NCBI RefSeq assembly: GCF_014206875.1
Contig: NZ_JACIJO010000001.1
Span: 744,001 to 808,000, forward strand
Reading direction: 5' to 3'
From: Algoriphagus iocasae
Lineage (GTDB): Bacteria; Bacteroidota; Bacteroidia; Cytophagales; Cyclobacteriaceae
Length of the DNA: 64,000 nucleotides
In this document: positions 6,288-15,660 of the stretch, piece by piece
Numbering within the stretch: position 1 is the first letter of the stretch
Layout of the letters: every line of letters begins with the position of its first letter
Program-made: the position numbers and the translations under genes
Notes under the pieces: generated by a model
What the model saw: only the letters and a program-made list of their open reading frames with translations
What the model was told of the DNA's origin: nothing
Database searches by the model: none

Positions 6288-7112
6288 ATGAAATCTATTC
6301 TCGTTCCCTTTGATTTTTCGCCCTATGCAGTTGCGGCTTTAAAAACTGCGTACAAAATCAGTAAAAAATCTGGTGCTGAAATTCTGTGTGTGACCATCAT
6401 TCCCACCTTGTTGGATTGGAATTTTTTGTCTGATCAGTTGAAAGCAAAAAATGCTCAGGTTCAGGAGGAATACGATGAAGCTGTTGAGTTTTTGCCTACT
6501 TACCTTTTTTCTATTTTGCCTACAAAGACTCCTTTGAAGTCTATTATACAAATAGGTGTTCCCTCTGAGTCGATTTTAAATGTGGCAAATGAATATTCTC
6601 CAGATTTAATCGTTATTGGTGCTTATGGAAAAGGCTACCAGGATGGAGATTTTATTGGTAGTAATTTGCAAAAAGTTATTAGAAATGCTCATTGCCCAAT
6701 CTTAGCAGTAAAAGAAGCGTTGGATGGTAATCATTTCAGAAAGCTTGCTTTTGCTTCTAATTTTTCTGTCAACTCTTCAGATTCTTTTAAACTAGTCAAG
6801 CCATTGGTGAAATTATTCCGGGCGAGTGTTCATCTGGTGCATATCAATACCCCAGCTCATTTTGAAAACAGTTCTGAGACTCTTGATCGGATGGGCTTTT
6901 TTATGAAAGGACATGAGGAAGTCACCTTTCATTTGCATGTCTTTAATCACAGGGAAACTGAAAAAGGATTGATTGAATTTTCGGAATTAAATCAAATAAA
7001 ATGGGTGGCTCTGGAATCTGGCCATCATGAAAAAAATCCAGGCTATCAGATAGGCACCACAGAAACTCTGATTTTCCAATCAGACCTTGGGGTCTTGAGT
7101 GTGAAAAGATGA
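6288..7112 (+). CDS. Universal stress protein (tandem UspA-like)
   Basis: A 274-residue cytosolic protein. The N-terminal UspA domain (1-145) starts KSILVPFDFSPYAVAALKTAYKIS and ends with the ATP-binding pattern IGAYGKGYQDGDFIGSNLQKVIR...CPILAVK. The second half (about 150-274) is a divergent Usp domain with a poorly kept nucleotide loop. Usp proteins bind ATP and accumulate in stress; the partner is unknown. It converges on the DUF6089 gene, with stops one base apart and no obvious terminator between them. Confidence 0.85.
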   Translation: MKSILVPFDFSPYAVAALKTAYKISKKSGAEILCVTIIPTLLDWNFLSDQLKAKNAQVQEEYDEAVEFLPTYLFSILPTKTPLKSIIQIGVPSESILNVANEYSPDLIVIGAYGKGYQDGDFIGSNLQKVIRNAHCPILAVKEALDGNHFRKLAFASNFSVNSSDSFKLVKPLVKLFRASVHLVHINTPAHFENSSETLDRMGFFMKGHEEVTFHLHVFNHRETEKGLIEFSELNQIKWVALESGHHEKNPGYQIGTTETLIFQSDLGVLSVKR

Positions 7113-7113
7113 T

Positions 7114-8037
7114 TTACCAGAATCTGAATCGCTTCTCATAAATTCTATCTCTGAAGATCCAGTTTTGGAAAATATCTTCAGACAAATGGATCTCAAGACC
7201 TACATTGATGGTCATGTATCCATCAAATCTATGCCGAAGTCCAGATCCTCTCCTGATTCTGCCGTTGCTTTGAAGGATTTTGTCTATGTCGGGCATCCCA
7301 TTGGCATCAAGGTATCTGGGATTTCTGATTGCTAATCTTAATCTGTCTGGATTTGATCCATCAACATAATCTTCTACCAAATCCAGGTAAAATTCACTCA
7401 CATTATAAGCGGAAATATCATCCATATAGTCGGTGAGTGTGAATCTATAATTCCCTTCAAATGTCAGATCCATGTACACGTTCAATTTGTACTTGAGACC
7501 CAATCCCATTGGGAAAGCAAGGATATATCGCTCATAAGGATTGTTTTCGAGTTGCAATGGTCGCAAATCAACCCATTCTCCATCCAGTTGAGTTTCAGGA
7601 TTGTTTGTTGATAATGCCAATCCTGCAAAAATGTAGGGATTCCAAAGTGGCCTATGGATATTGGGTACTTTGACAGGATACCAATGGTATTCAATAATAC
7701 TTGAGATTTCCCAATTTTTTGCTCTGAAGGTTAGGTTTCTTGGAAACCGATAAGCTCTTGGATCTGAAGGTTTATCCGAGCCGGACATTTTGTAGTAAGT
7801 GCCTTCAAGCCTCGCTCTTAAGTTGGTGCCAATGGTTCTTCGAATAGCAAAATTTGCATTCCAATCTGGCTGTATTCCTTCATTGTATTTCCAGAAAGAA
7901 TACAATTCCCCAAAATATTGAGTAGGTCCAATGCTAGCAGAAATAGACCATGGTTCCTCGAATCTATAGCGATAAAAGCTCTGTGAATGGGCAGTCCAAG
8001 TGCATAAAAAGAATACTACGAATAACAGTTTTTTCAT
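7114..8037 (-). CDS. DUF6089-type outer-membrane beta-barrel protein
   Basis: The signal peptide (1-18, ...WTAHSQ) is followed by a beta-barrel-like chain with alternating aromatic strands: ISASIGPTQYFGELY, FAIRRTIGTNLRARLEGTYY, WEISSIIEYHWYPV, IFAGLALSTNNP, FPMGLGLKYKL, YMDLTFEGNYRFTLTDYMDDIS and a C-terminal YMTINVGLEIHL. The pattern and the Gly-Asp/Glu-Leu after the first strand match DUF6089 proteins of Cytophagales. The last residues (RDRIYEKRFRFW) end in an aromatic, as in barrel proteins recognised by BamA. The function is unknown. Confidence 0.8.
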   Translation of the reverse strand: MKKLLFVVFFLCTWTAHSQSFYRYRFEEPWSISASIGPTQYFGELYSFWKYNEGIQPDWNANFAIRRTIGTNLRARLEGTYYKMSGSDKPSDPRAYRFPRNLTFRAKNWEISSIIEYHWYPVKVPNIHRPLWNPYIFAGLALSTNNPETQLDGEWVDLRPLQLENNPYERYILAFPMGLGLKYKLNVYMDLTFEGNYRFTLTDYMDDISAYNVSEFYLDLVEDYVDGSNPDRLRLAIRNPRYLDANGMPDIDKILQSNGRIRRGSGLRHRFDGYMTINVGLEIHLSEDIFQNWIFRDRIYEKRFRFW

Positions 8038-8089
8038 GAAGAACCCCAGGCTTTCTTATGCGAAATGTTTTATCAAAGCGAAAAATAGC

Positions 8090-8992
8090 CTATTTAATGA
8101 TATTTTCAAACCCAGATCGCAGATGCAAATCTCTCTGAGGAAACGGAATTTCAATACCAACTTCTCCAAACCTTCTAAAGATCTCGTAATAAAGTTGACT
8201 TTTGAGGATTTTTGGTCTGTTGATGTATTCGGTGGTCCACACCCGCAGATTGAAATTAATGCTGTTATCTCCATAATCTTCAAACAGCACGTCTGGCTCT
8301 GGTTGGTTTAAAACGCCTTTATTTGCTTTGGCAACTTCTAATAATATTGCCCTTACCTTTTCCGGATCTTCTTTGTAAGAAACCCCAACAGGAAAATTGA
8401 ATCGGATTTTCCTTTCGTTGTGAGACCAGTTTATTACTTGACTATCAATGAATTGACTGTTTGGGACGATGATCGTAATGTTGTCATTAGTTACGATCAT
8501 AGTAGATCTAGCAGAAATTTTAATGACGTCTCCTGTTACATCTCCGACTTCTATTCTGTCGCCAACTTTGATAGGCTGTTCAAAAAGAATGATCAAACCA
8601 CTGATAAAGTTGTTTGTGATGTTCTGTAGACCAAAACCGATACCGACACCAAGTGCACCAGCCAATATCCCAAAGGCACTGAGATCGATTCCATTTGTCT
8701 GAAGGATTGAAAAGATACCTGCCAGAATCAGCAAGTATTTGATCATGGTTCCGATCGATTGTTTAGTCCCGACATCGATTTGATACCGTTTCAAAACCCG
8801 GTGAACCATAAAACGTCTGATCCATTCGGTAACAATAAATAAAACGATAAAAGAAATAGCCAACGTAAGGAGCAGTCCGATGGTTAATTTGGACTCTCCA
8901 AGATTAAATAGACTATAATTCATTAGCTCTTCGAACCATTCGATAAATGATTGAGCTTTTTCTTTTGCTACTTGATTAATACTTTCTTGCAT
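8090..8992 (-). CDS. MscS-family mechanosensitive ion channel
   Basis: A 300-residue inner-membrane channel that releases solutes on osmotic downshock. Membrane segments lie at about 32-58, 85-105 and 108-135; the last is the pore-lining helix with GILAGALGVGIGFGLQNITNNFISGLIILFEQPI. The beta domain follows with GDRIEVGDVTGDVIKISARSTMIVTNDNITIIVPNSQFI, a canonical MscS signature, and then the alpha/beta vestibule domain. It is close to E. coli MscS in size (286). It is transcribed alone, and 166 bases separate it from the divergent fusion gene. Confidence 0.92.
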   Translation of the reverse strand: MQESINQVAKEKAQSFIEWFEELMNYSLFNLGESKLTIGLLLTLAISFIVLFIVTEWIRRFMVHRVLKRYQIDVGTKQSIGTMIKYLLILAGIFSILQTNGIDLSAFGILAGALGVGIGFGLQNITNNFISGLIILFEQPIKVGDRIEVGDVTGDVIKISARSTMIVTNDNITIIVPNSQFIDSQVINWSHNERKIRFNFPVGVSYKEDPEKVRAILLEVAKANKGVLNQPEPDVLFEDYGDNSINFNLRVWTTEYINRPKILKSQLYYEIFRRFGEVGIEIPFPQRDLHLRSGFENIIK

Positions 8993-9146
8993 GGAAATTC
9001 GGGTACTTTATCGAAATTTCGGTTTTAAAAATATTGAGAATAAGGACATTAAACTATTTATATTTAAATCACTTTTGAAGTTCAGTAGATTATTCTGTTT
9101 TGAGATTCAAATTACGATTCTTTTAAAACGATGGACTGGATTTTGT

Positions 9147-9154
9147 TAATTTTG
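9147..9154 (+). promoter_or_regulatory. -7 element TAATTTTG; possible leaderless start
   Basis: TAATTTTG matches the Bacteroidota TAnnTTTG element and ends five bases before the ATG at 9159. A transcript starting the usual 5-7 bases downstream would begin at or next to the start codon. The -33 TTTG element is weak (TTTA at 9122-9125). Confidence 0.45.
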
Positions 9155-9158
9155 GCAT

Positions 9159-10700
9159 ATGAGTAAGAATAAAGAAGAACTTGAACATAGGCTCAGGTTA
9201 CGGAATATAAAGCTTTCGGATTACGATGATATCCGGGCAATTATGACTTCAATCTACAAAAATCCAGGTGGTGCCTGGACTAAAGAGGAGTTGAAAAATC
9301 AATTACGAGCTTTTCCAGAAGGTCAGATCTGTATTGAGGATAACGGAAAGGTCGTTGCAGCAGCCTTGAGTTTGATTGTGGATTATGCTCAGTTTGGGGA
9401 TAATCATACCTATGATGAAATCACTGGATATGGAAAATTCGATACCCATAGCGATGACGGAGACACCTTATATGGTACTGATGTTTTTGTAGATAAAGAA
9501 TATCGGGGCATGAGGATTGGCCGAAGGCTATATGATGCCCGAAAGGAGCTTTGCGAAAACCTAAACCTCAGGTCCATTATTGCTGGTGGAAGGATCCCCG
9601 GCTATGCAAATTATGCGGATGAAATGACTCCGCGTAAATACATAGACTTGGTCAAGAATAAAGAGATTTTTGATCCGGTTCTTTCTTTCCAGTTGGCAAA
9701 TGAATTTCACGTAAGAAAAGTAATCACTAAATATCTTCCAGAGGATACGGATTCGCGGGCCTATGCGACCTTACTCGAATGGATCAATATCTATTATGAG
9801 AAAGATGAAAAGCTGATTGGAAACAAGAAATCCATCGTGCGATTGGGTTTGGTACAGTGGAAAATGCGTCGCTTCTCCAATGTGGATGATCTAATGCAGC
9901 AAGTCGAGTTTTTTGTGGATACGGTTTCAGGTTATAAATCTGATTTTTGCCTTCTCCCAGAATTCTTTAATGCCCCGCTATTGGCGGAGTTCAATGACAT
10001 GGATGCCTCAGAGGCCATCCGAAATTTGGCGGATTATACTGACGAAATCGTCTCAAGAATGAGCGATTTGGCAGTTTCTTACAACGTGAATGTCATCGGT
10101 GGTTCGATGCCCGAATACGATGGCAAAAAATTGAGAAACGTAAGTTACCTCTGTCGAAGAGATGGAACGCAAGCCAAACAGTATAAGCTACATATCACTC
10201 CGGATGAAGCTGCCTATTGGGGACTACAGGGAGGAAACGGAATCAATGTTTTTGACACGGATGCAGGAAGGATCGGGATTTTGATTTGTTATGATGTTGA
10301 ATTTCCTGAATTGGGAAGGATTTTAGCGGAGCAGGAAATGGATATTTTATTCGTGCCTTTCTGGACCGATACCAAAAATGCTTTCCTCCGGGTAAATACC
10401 TGTGCCAAATCCAGGGCAATAGAAAACGAATGCTATGTGGCGATCACCGGTTCGGTGGGCAACTTGCCAAAAGTAGAAAATATGGACATCCAGTATTCTC
10501 AGGCAGCGATATTCTCCCCATCAGATTTTTCTTTCCCTCATGATGCGGTGGTAGCGCAGGCATCTGAAAATGAAGAAACAATTATCGTAGCTGATGTTGA
10601 TTTGGATTTGCTAACCAAACAAAGAAAGGCCGGAAGTGTGAGAAATTTAGAACAAAGAAGATTAGACCTATATTCTATCCAATGGAAACAGAAGAAGTAA
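9159..10700 (+). CDS. GNAT-carbon-nitrogen hydrolase fusion protein
   Basis: A 513-residue fusion. Residues about 12-215 form a GNAT domain with an acetyl-CoA loop VDKEYRGMRIGRRLYDARKEL (111-131). Residues about 226-505 form a nitrilase-superfamily domain with the catalytic triad Glu268 (LLPEFF), Lys343 (YKLHITPDE) and Cys377 (ILICYDVEFPE). Related fusions are widespread and annotated as bifunctional GNAT/amidohydrolase; the substrate is unresolved. The 3' end overlaps kdsC by 19 bases, so it probably heads a kdsC-kdsA operon, although no link with Kdo synthesis is known. Confidence 0.9.
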   Translation: MSKNKEELEHRLRLRNIKLSDYDDIRAIMTSIYKNPGGAWTKEELKNQLRAFPEGQICIEDNGKVVAAALSLIVDYAQFGDNHTYDEITGYGKFDTHSDDGDTLYGTDVFVDKEYRGMRIGRRLYDARKELCENLNLRSIIAGGRIPGYANYADEMTPRKYIDLVKNKEIFDPVLSFQLANEFHVRKVITKYLPEDTDSRAYATLLEWINIYYEKDEKLIGNKKSIVRLGLVQWKMRRFSNVDDLMQQVEFFVDTVSGYKSDFCLLPEFFNAPLLAEFNDMDASEAIRNLADYTDEIVSRMSDLAVSYNVNVIGGSMPEYDGKKLRNVSYLCRRDGTQAKQYKLHITPDEAAYWGLQGGNGINVFDTDAGRIGILICYDVEFPELGRILAEQEMDILFVPFWTDTKNAFLRVNTCAKSRAIENECYVAITGSVGNLPKVENMDIQYSQAAIFSPSDFSFPHDAVVAQASENEETIIVADVDLDLLTKQRKAGSVRNLEQRRLDLYSIQWKQKK

Positions 10701-11257
10701 TCAAAACCTATTTTGCATCTGTTTCTGAAGATGTATGGCAAAGAGCCAAAAATATCAAACTCCTGATTACGGACATCGATGGAGTCATGACTGATGGGGG
10801 AATCATCTATGATGATCGAGCATTAGAGTTTAAAAAGTACAATGTAAAAGATGGTCAGATCGTAAAATACCTTAGGAAATCCGGGGTTTTAATTGGAGCT
10901 ATCACAGGCAGAGAATCACAAGTGGTGATGAATCGATGCGAGGAACTGAAATTCGATTTTCATTACCATGGAGTCAAAGACAAAGGTAAAAAGCTGAACG
11001 ATCTTTTAGAGACGATGGAAATTGATCTTGAAACAGTTGCTTACATTGGAGATGACTTGATCGATTTGCCGATCTTGAGCCAAGTAGGTCTGGCGGTATG
11101 TCCAAAAGACGCGGTCGAGTATATTAAACCATTTGCTCATTTGGTCTCAAATTTTAAAGGCGGAGACGGTGTATTTAGGGAAACAGCCGACATTATTTTA
11201 CATTCGAAAGGACTGCTTGTCCCAATTATTGAAAATTTAACTAAAAAAGAAGCATGA
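10682..11257 (+). CDS. kdsC: KdsC-type HAD phosphatase (Kdo-8-phosphate phosphatase)
   Basis: Removes phosphate from 3-deoxy-manno-octulosonate 8-phosphate in lipopolysaccharide core synthesis. C0-type HAD fold with nucleophile Asp31 and acid/base Asp33 in LLITDIDGVMTDG, the TGR motif (75-77), Lys in GVKDKGKKL and the metal site GDDLIDLP (123-130). The length (191) is close to E. coli KdsC (188). Its start overlaps the upstream fusion gene and its stop overlaps kdsA (ATGA), so the three are translationally coupled. Adjacency to kdsA makes the assignment firm. Confidence 0.92.
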   Translation: METEEVIKTYFASVSEDVWQRAKNIKLLITDIDGVMTDGGIIYDDRALEFKKYNVKDGQIVKYLRKSGVLIGAITGRESQVVMNRCEELKFDFHYHGVKDKGKKLNDLLETMEIDLETVAYIGDDLIDLPILSQVGLAVCPKDAVEYIKPFAHLVSNFKGGDGVFRETADIILHSKGLLVPIIENLTKKEA

Positions 11258-12102
11258 TCAGAAATACCAAACCCATGAAAATCACGGATAAGGTGATTTT
11301 AGGTGAGGAAAAGCCAGTACTTTTTTCGGGACCTTGTGCAGTAGAGAGTTATGATATCTGTATAGAAATCGGGACTAAAGTAAAAGCTTGGGCAGAAGAA
11401 CATGGTTTCTCCTATGTTTTTAAAGCTTCTTTTGACAAAGCCAATAGGACTTCATCTGGTTCATTCAGAAGTATCGGGATGGATAAATCTCTGGAAGTTT
11501 TACAGAGGGTTGGTAAAGCTTTAGACGTGCCTTTGGTGACAGATATTCATGAAAGCTACCAAGCCAAAGAAGTGGCTGAAGTGGTAGATGTGCTTCAGAT
11601 TCCAGCATTCCTTTGTAGACAAACTGATCTTTTGTTGGCAGCTGGCGAAACTGGCAAAGCAGTGAAAATCAAAAGAGGTCAGTTCATGGCGCCTGAGGAT
11701 ATGCAATATGCAGTAACTAAAGTAAGGTCTACAGGAAATGAAAATGTTTGCTTGACAGAAAGAGGCTTTTCTCTTGGCTATCATAATTTGGTCGTAGATA
11801 TGCGTGGATTGCCGATCATGCGCCAATTTGCCCCGGTTGTTTTTGATATTACACACTCAGTACAGCAGCCAGGTGGACAAGGAGGAACTTCAGGAGGACA
11901 GAGGGAATTTGCTCCGATTTTGGCAAGAGCTGCCGCTGGAACAGGGATCGATGGATTTTTTATCGAAACTCATCCTGAGCCTGCAAAAGCCTTAAGTGAT
12001 GGACCAAACCTAATTCCGCTTCATCGAATGGGAGATTTTCTGGAAATGCTAAAAGAAGCCTGGTCTGTAGGACGAAAGTATCAGGATTTTCAAATTCAAT
12101 AA
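11254..12102 (+). CDS. kdsA: 3-deoxy-8-phosphooctulonate synthase
   Basis: Condenses arabinose 5-phosphate with phosphoenolpyruvate to give Kdo-8-phosphate in the cytosol. The TIM-barrel landmarks are all present: LFSGPCAVES, FKASFDKANRTSSGSFRG-like segment (FRSIGMD), VTDIHE, DVLQIPAFLCRQTDLL, IKRGQFMAP, NVCLTERGFSLGYHNLVVDMR, VFDITHSVQQPGGQGG and GFFIETHPEPAKALSDGPN. The start used is the ATG overlapping the kdsC stop; a second ATG seven codons later (11275) fits the family N-terminus equally well. Confidence 0.96.
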   Translation: MIRNTKPMKITDKVILGEEKPVLFSGPCAVESYDICIEIGTKVKAWAEEHGFSYVFKASFDKANRTSSGSFRSIGMDKSLEVLQRVGKALDVPLVTDIHESYQAKEVAEVVDVLQIPAFLCRQTDLLLAAGETGKAVKIKRGQFMAPEDMQYAVTKVRSTGNENVCLTERGFSLGYHNLVVDMRGLPIMRQFAPVVFDITHSVQQPGGQGGTSGGQREFAPILARAAAGTGIDGFFIETHPEPAKALSDGPNLIPLHRMGDFLEMLKEAWSVGRKYQDFQIQ

Positions 12103-12105
12103 GTT

Positions 12106-13761
12106 ATGATCGCTATGCAGGTTAAAATTTTTAGGATTCTTTCTATTGTTTTTATTTTCATTTCTCATGGTCTTTCTGCCCAATCTTACGATGAGGTTAG
12201 TGAGTTGATTCGATTTAGGATTGAGTCCGACGAACCACGGGATAAAATAGAAATCCGAAATGTTTCTTTATTGACAATTGAAGATATTATCCGCTTTTAT
12301 ACAGATAGGACTTTTGAAAAGGCATGGTCTGCAAATGGATTTCTCACAGAAGAGGCTTATGAATTGAGGTTCGAAATCAAACAAGCGGAGTTTGATGGAT
12401 TGATTCCTGAAGATTACAATCTGGCTATCATTGAATCTTTTTTCCTCACATTCGAAGAAAACAAGAAAAATGGCGTCCAGAATGAAGTAGGTGACTTGGC
12501 TGATTTGGACATATTTTTAAGTGACGCTTATTTTCATTTGGCCAAAAACCTTGAAATAGGAAAAGTAGACCCTTCCAAAATTGGAGAAGATTGGGAAATA
12601 TCCAGGAAAGCTCCAGTTCATGATTATCCTCAATTGCTGGAAGAGGCGCTTGTAGAAAAATCAATCAGAAAAAGTTTTGAATCCCTTTATCCCCAATTCA
12701 GTATTTATAAAAAGGGGAGAGAAGTCATCCGTGAATTGACAGCTAAAGTCAAGGAAGATACGCTCAATTGGAAGAAAATAAAGGTAGACAAAGCAATTCA
12801 TGTAGGAGAGACCAATTCCCAGATTCCTAGAATACGAGAGCGACTTATTTATGGAGAGTTATTAGAGAAATATACTTTTCAAGATGAAAAATTGTATGAT
12901 TCCATCATGCTGGATGCGGTCAAGAATTTTCAGGGTATCAATGGACTTGAGATAGATGGTGTGATTGGTTCTCAGACAGCAGAGCTCTTCAATGATTCCC
13001 CTCAAGACCGATTGGACAAGGCTAGGGTAAATATGGAGCGCTTGAGATGGCTGCCTGACACTGTGAAGAATGCTGAGTTTATCTTGGTGAATATTGCCAA
13101 TTTCCAGCTGGACTATCTGAAGAATTTGGATACCTTAATTTCGGAGCGGGTAATTGTTGGTAAAAAGTACCACGAAACTCCGATTTTTATGGCTGAGATG
13201 AGCTATATCGTATTTAGCCCTTATTGGAATATCCCTTATTCTATTACTCGGGGAGAAATTATTCCGAGTGTCAGAAAAAACCCAAATTACATTGCCTCCA
13301 AAAACATGGAAGTGGTGACTACTTCTGGAAAAGTAGTTGACCCAAGCACCATCGACTGGAATGCAAAGTCATTTCCCTACTTGGTCAGACAAAAACCCGG
13401 AGAATGGAATTCTTTAGGTTTGGTGAAATTTATGTTTCCTAATAAGCACAATGTCTACATCCACGATACCAATGCCCGTTCTTTATTTGCTTTAGATGAT
13501 CGAGCCAGAAGCCATGGTTGTATCCGAATTAATAACCCTCAGGATTTTGCTAAGACGCTATTGGCCAATGATCCGAAATGGACGATGGAGAAGATAGAGT
13601 CCGCCATGCATCAAAACCAAGAAACAGTGGTAACACTGGATCGAAAAATTCCGGTAGTACTTGTTTACTTGACATTTTGGGCTGATTCTAAGGGAGAAGC
13701 ACATTTCAGGGATGATATTTACGACCGTGATGCAGAAGTATTAGAAGCACTCAATAAGTAA
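12106..13761 (+). CDS. L,D-transpeptidase, YcbB/LdtD-like (first tandem copy)
   Basis: A 551-residue exported cell-wall enzyme that forms 3-3 crosslinks or attaches amines to peptidoglycan stems. The signal peptide (1-25, ...GLSAQ) is followed by an LdtD-type scaffold (60-220), a peptidoglycan-binding helical domain (about 236-296: VPRIRERL...GLEIDGVIGSQTAELFN), the ANMERLRWLP-type linker and a YkuD domain (about 325-480). The catalytic site has His453 in IHDT and SHGCIR with Cys472. It lies four bases after kdsA, so it may be read from the same promoter. It is strongly similar throughout to the next gene, a tandem duplicate. Confidence 0.9.
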   Translation: MIAMQVKIFRILSIVFIFISHGLSAQSYDEVSELIRFRIESDEPRDKIEIRNVSLLTIEDIIRFYTDRTFEKAWSANGFLTEEAYELRFEIKQAEFDGLIPEDYNLAIIESFFLTFEENKKNGVQNEVGDLADLDIFLSDAYFHLAKNLEIGKVDPSKIGEDWEISRKAPVHDYPQLLEEALVEKSIRKSFESLYPQFSIYKKGREVIRELTAKVKEDTLNWKKIKVDKAIHVGETNSQIPRIRERLIYGELLEKYTFQDEKLYDSIMLDAVKNFQGINGLEIDGVIGSQTAELFNDSPQDRLDKARVNMERLRWLPDTVKNAEFILVNIANFQLDYLKNLDTLISERVIVGKKYHETPIFMAEMSYIVFSPYWNIPYSITRGEIIPSVRKNPNYIASKNMEVVTTSGKVVDPSTIDWNAKSFPYLVRQKPGEWNSLGLVKFMFPNKHNVYIHDTNARSLFALDDRARSHGCIRINNPQDFAKTLLANDPKWTMEKIESAMHQNQETVVTLDRKIPVVLVYLTFWADSKGEAHFRDDIYDRDAEVLEALNK

Positions 13762-13810
13762 AAGAGTTCTTTTTGAGAAGAATCCCCAAAACAGGAAAAT
13801 ATTTACACTA

Positions 13811-13843
13811 ATCCATTTAAGAACTTCTTAAATGGATTTTTTT
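13811..13843 (+). terminator. Terminator after first L,D-transpeptidase
   Basis: ATCCATTTAAGAA pairs with TTCTTAAATGGAT and is followed by a T run (TTTTTTT). It lies 50 bases after the stop and separates the two tandem paralogues. Confidence 0.8.
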
Positions 13844-13971
13844 AAAAAGGCGAAATGTCTCTTTTGAGCATGCAAAGGACATATTTTCTCGCTTTTTCTG
13901 GAAATTGAATTTAAAGCATCAGAATTGGATAGTCATAGTCAGGGATTTCATTAATTTGACCCATTTGAACT

Positions 13972-15660
13972 ATGAAAAATAAACCACTATTAATTATTCT
14001 AGCCGTTCTTACTGTTTGCGCCGCTGTATTCTTTGTCAATAGGTTGCGCCGATCTGATTTAACTGAAGAAATCGAATTGAGATTGAGCAATAATGAAGAC
14101 CGCAAATTCATCGAAGTGAATGGTGAGAGACTTCAGACTTCGGAAGAAATTATTGAATTCTATCAAGACAGAGATTTCGAAGAAGTTTGGTCAAATAATG
14201 GGAAAATCAATTCTTTGGCAGAAGATTTCCTGGAGGAAATTGAGTCAGTAAAATACGATGGACTAAATCCGGATGATTACAATCAGGCCTTGATCCATTC
14301 TTTTTTTGAAGAAATCCAAAACAAACGAAAAATTTTAAAACCGAAATCTACTCCAGAGTTAGTGGATCTTGATTTTTTGATGACTGATGCATTTCTGAGA
14401 CTAGCAAAAGATTTGGAATTAGGTAAAATTTCTCCAGACTCTAGAGGGTCTTATTGGAAACTTGCTGCCAAAGAATCCTCGGTAAACAGGATAGAACTTC
14501 TGGGAGAAGTTGCAGGTGGAGAAGATATTAGAGATGTGCTTGAGAGCCTTTATCCTAACCATGAAATGTATAAAAATGGTAGAAAGGTGATTCAGGATCT
14601 GTACGATAAAATGGGTGAAGATACCTTGACCTGGAAGCAAGTTCGATTTGAAAGCTCATTGAAAGTAGGAGATCGAAATGAGTCTGTTCCAAAGTTGAGA
14701 GAAAGACTGCAGTTTTGGGGATTTTTGGACAACTATAAGATGGAAGATGAGCTATTGTTTGACTCTACCATGTGGAAAGGGTTGAAAGCCTATCAGCTTG
14801 AAAATGGGATGAATCCAGATGGTGCCATCGGTGATTTGACTTCAGATTTCTTGAATGATTCACCAAAAAAGCTGATTGAAATTGCTTCAGCAAATATGGA
14901 AAGAATGAGATGGATGCCGGAAATTGATATGGAAAACGAATTGGTGTTGGTAAATATCGCTAACTATCAATTGGACTATTTTAAAGATGGTGATACTACG
15001 TTGACTGCGAAGGTTATTGTAGGGAAGGAATACAATGAGTCTCCGGTATTTACTGCCCCAATGAGCTATATCGTTTTTAGTCCATATTGGAATATTCCTC
15101 CTTCTATTACCAGCGATGAAATCATTCCTTCTGTGAGAAAGAATGGAAATTATTTGGCAGAAAAAAATATGGAGGTAGTCTCTAATTCCGGAGAGGTTTT
15201 GAACCCTAAGCAAGTAAACTGGTCAGGAAAAGAAGGAGAAAATTTCCCTTATAGAATTCGTCAAAAACCGGGAGGTTCCAATTCTTTGGGCTTGGTAAAA
15301 TTTATGTTCCCAAATGATTATAACATTTACATTCATGATACTCCGGCAAGAAGTCTTTTTGCCAGAGAAAGCAGGGCATTGAGTCACGGATGTATTCGAA
15401 TTCAATACCCGGATAAATTCGCCGAAACGTTATTGAACGATAAAAAATGGACCGAGGAAAAGATCCAGATGGCCATGAATCAAGAAAATGAAGAAGTGGT
15501 AAAATTGGATCGTGAAGTGCCCGTATTATTGCTTTACCTGACTTTCTGGGCAGATGAAAGCGGAAACGGACATTTCAGACCGGATATCTATAATCGCGAT
15601 GCTTCTGTGATCAAGGCGCTGAAAGCTGCTCCAAAGAGCGAATCAAAGATGAGGACTTAA
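13972..15660 (+). CDS. L,D-transpeptidase, YcbB/LdtD-like (second tandem copy)
   Basis: Paralogue of the preceding gene (562 residues) with the same layout: an N-terminal membrane segment (4-22; no clear cleavage site, so possibly anchored), a scaffold domain, a PG-binding helical domain (about 238-295: GMNPDGAIGDLTSDFLN) and a YkuD domain with His455 (IHDT) and SHGCIR Cys474. The shared core includes MSYIVFSPYWNIP, DEIIPSVRKN and NSLGLVKFMFPN. It has its own upstream region and a terminator before it, so it is probably regulated separately. The last 50 bases overlap the convergent third transpeptidase gene. Confidence 0.9.
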   Translation: MKNKPLLIILAVLTVCAAVFFVNRLRRSDLTEEIELRLSNNEDRKFIEVNGERLQTSEEIIEFYQDRDFEEVWSNNGKINSLAEDFLEEIESVKYDGLNPDDYNQALIHSFFEEIQNKRKILKPKSTPELVDLDFLMTDAFLRLAKDLELGKISPDSRGSYWKLAAKESSVNRIELLGEVAGGEDIRDVLESLYPNHEMYKNGRKVIQDLYDKMGEDTLTWKQVRFESSLKVGDRNESVPKLRERLQFWGFLDNYKMEDELLFDSTMWKGLKAYQLENGMNPDGAIGDLTSDFLNDSPKKLIEIASANMERMRWMPEIDMENELVLVNIANYQLDYFKDGDTTLTAKVIVGKEYNESPVFTAPMSYIVFSPYWNIPPSITSDEIIPSVRKNGNYLAEKNMEVVSNSGEVLNPKQVNWSGKEGENFPYRIRQKPGGSNSLGLVKFMFPNDYNIYIHDTPARSLFARESRALSHGCIRIQYPDKFAETLLNDKKWTEEKIQMAMNQENEEVVKLDREVPVLLLYLTFWADESGNGHFRPDIYNRDASVIKALKAAPKSESKMRT

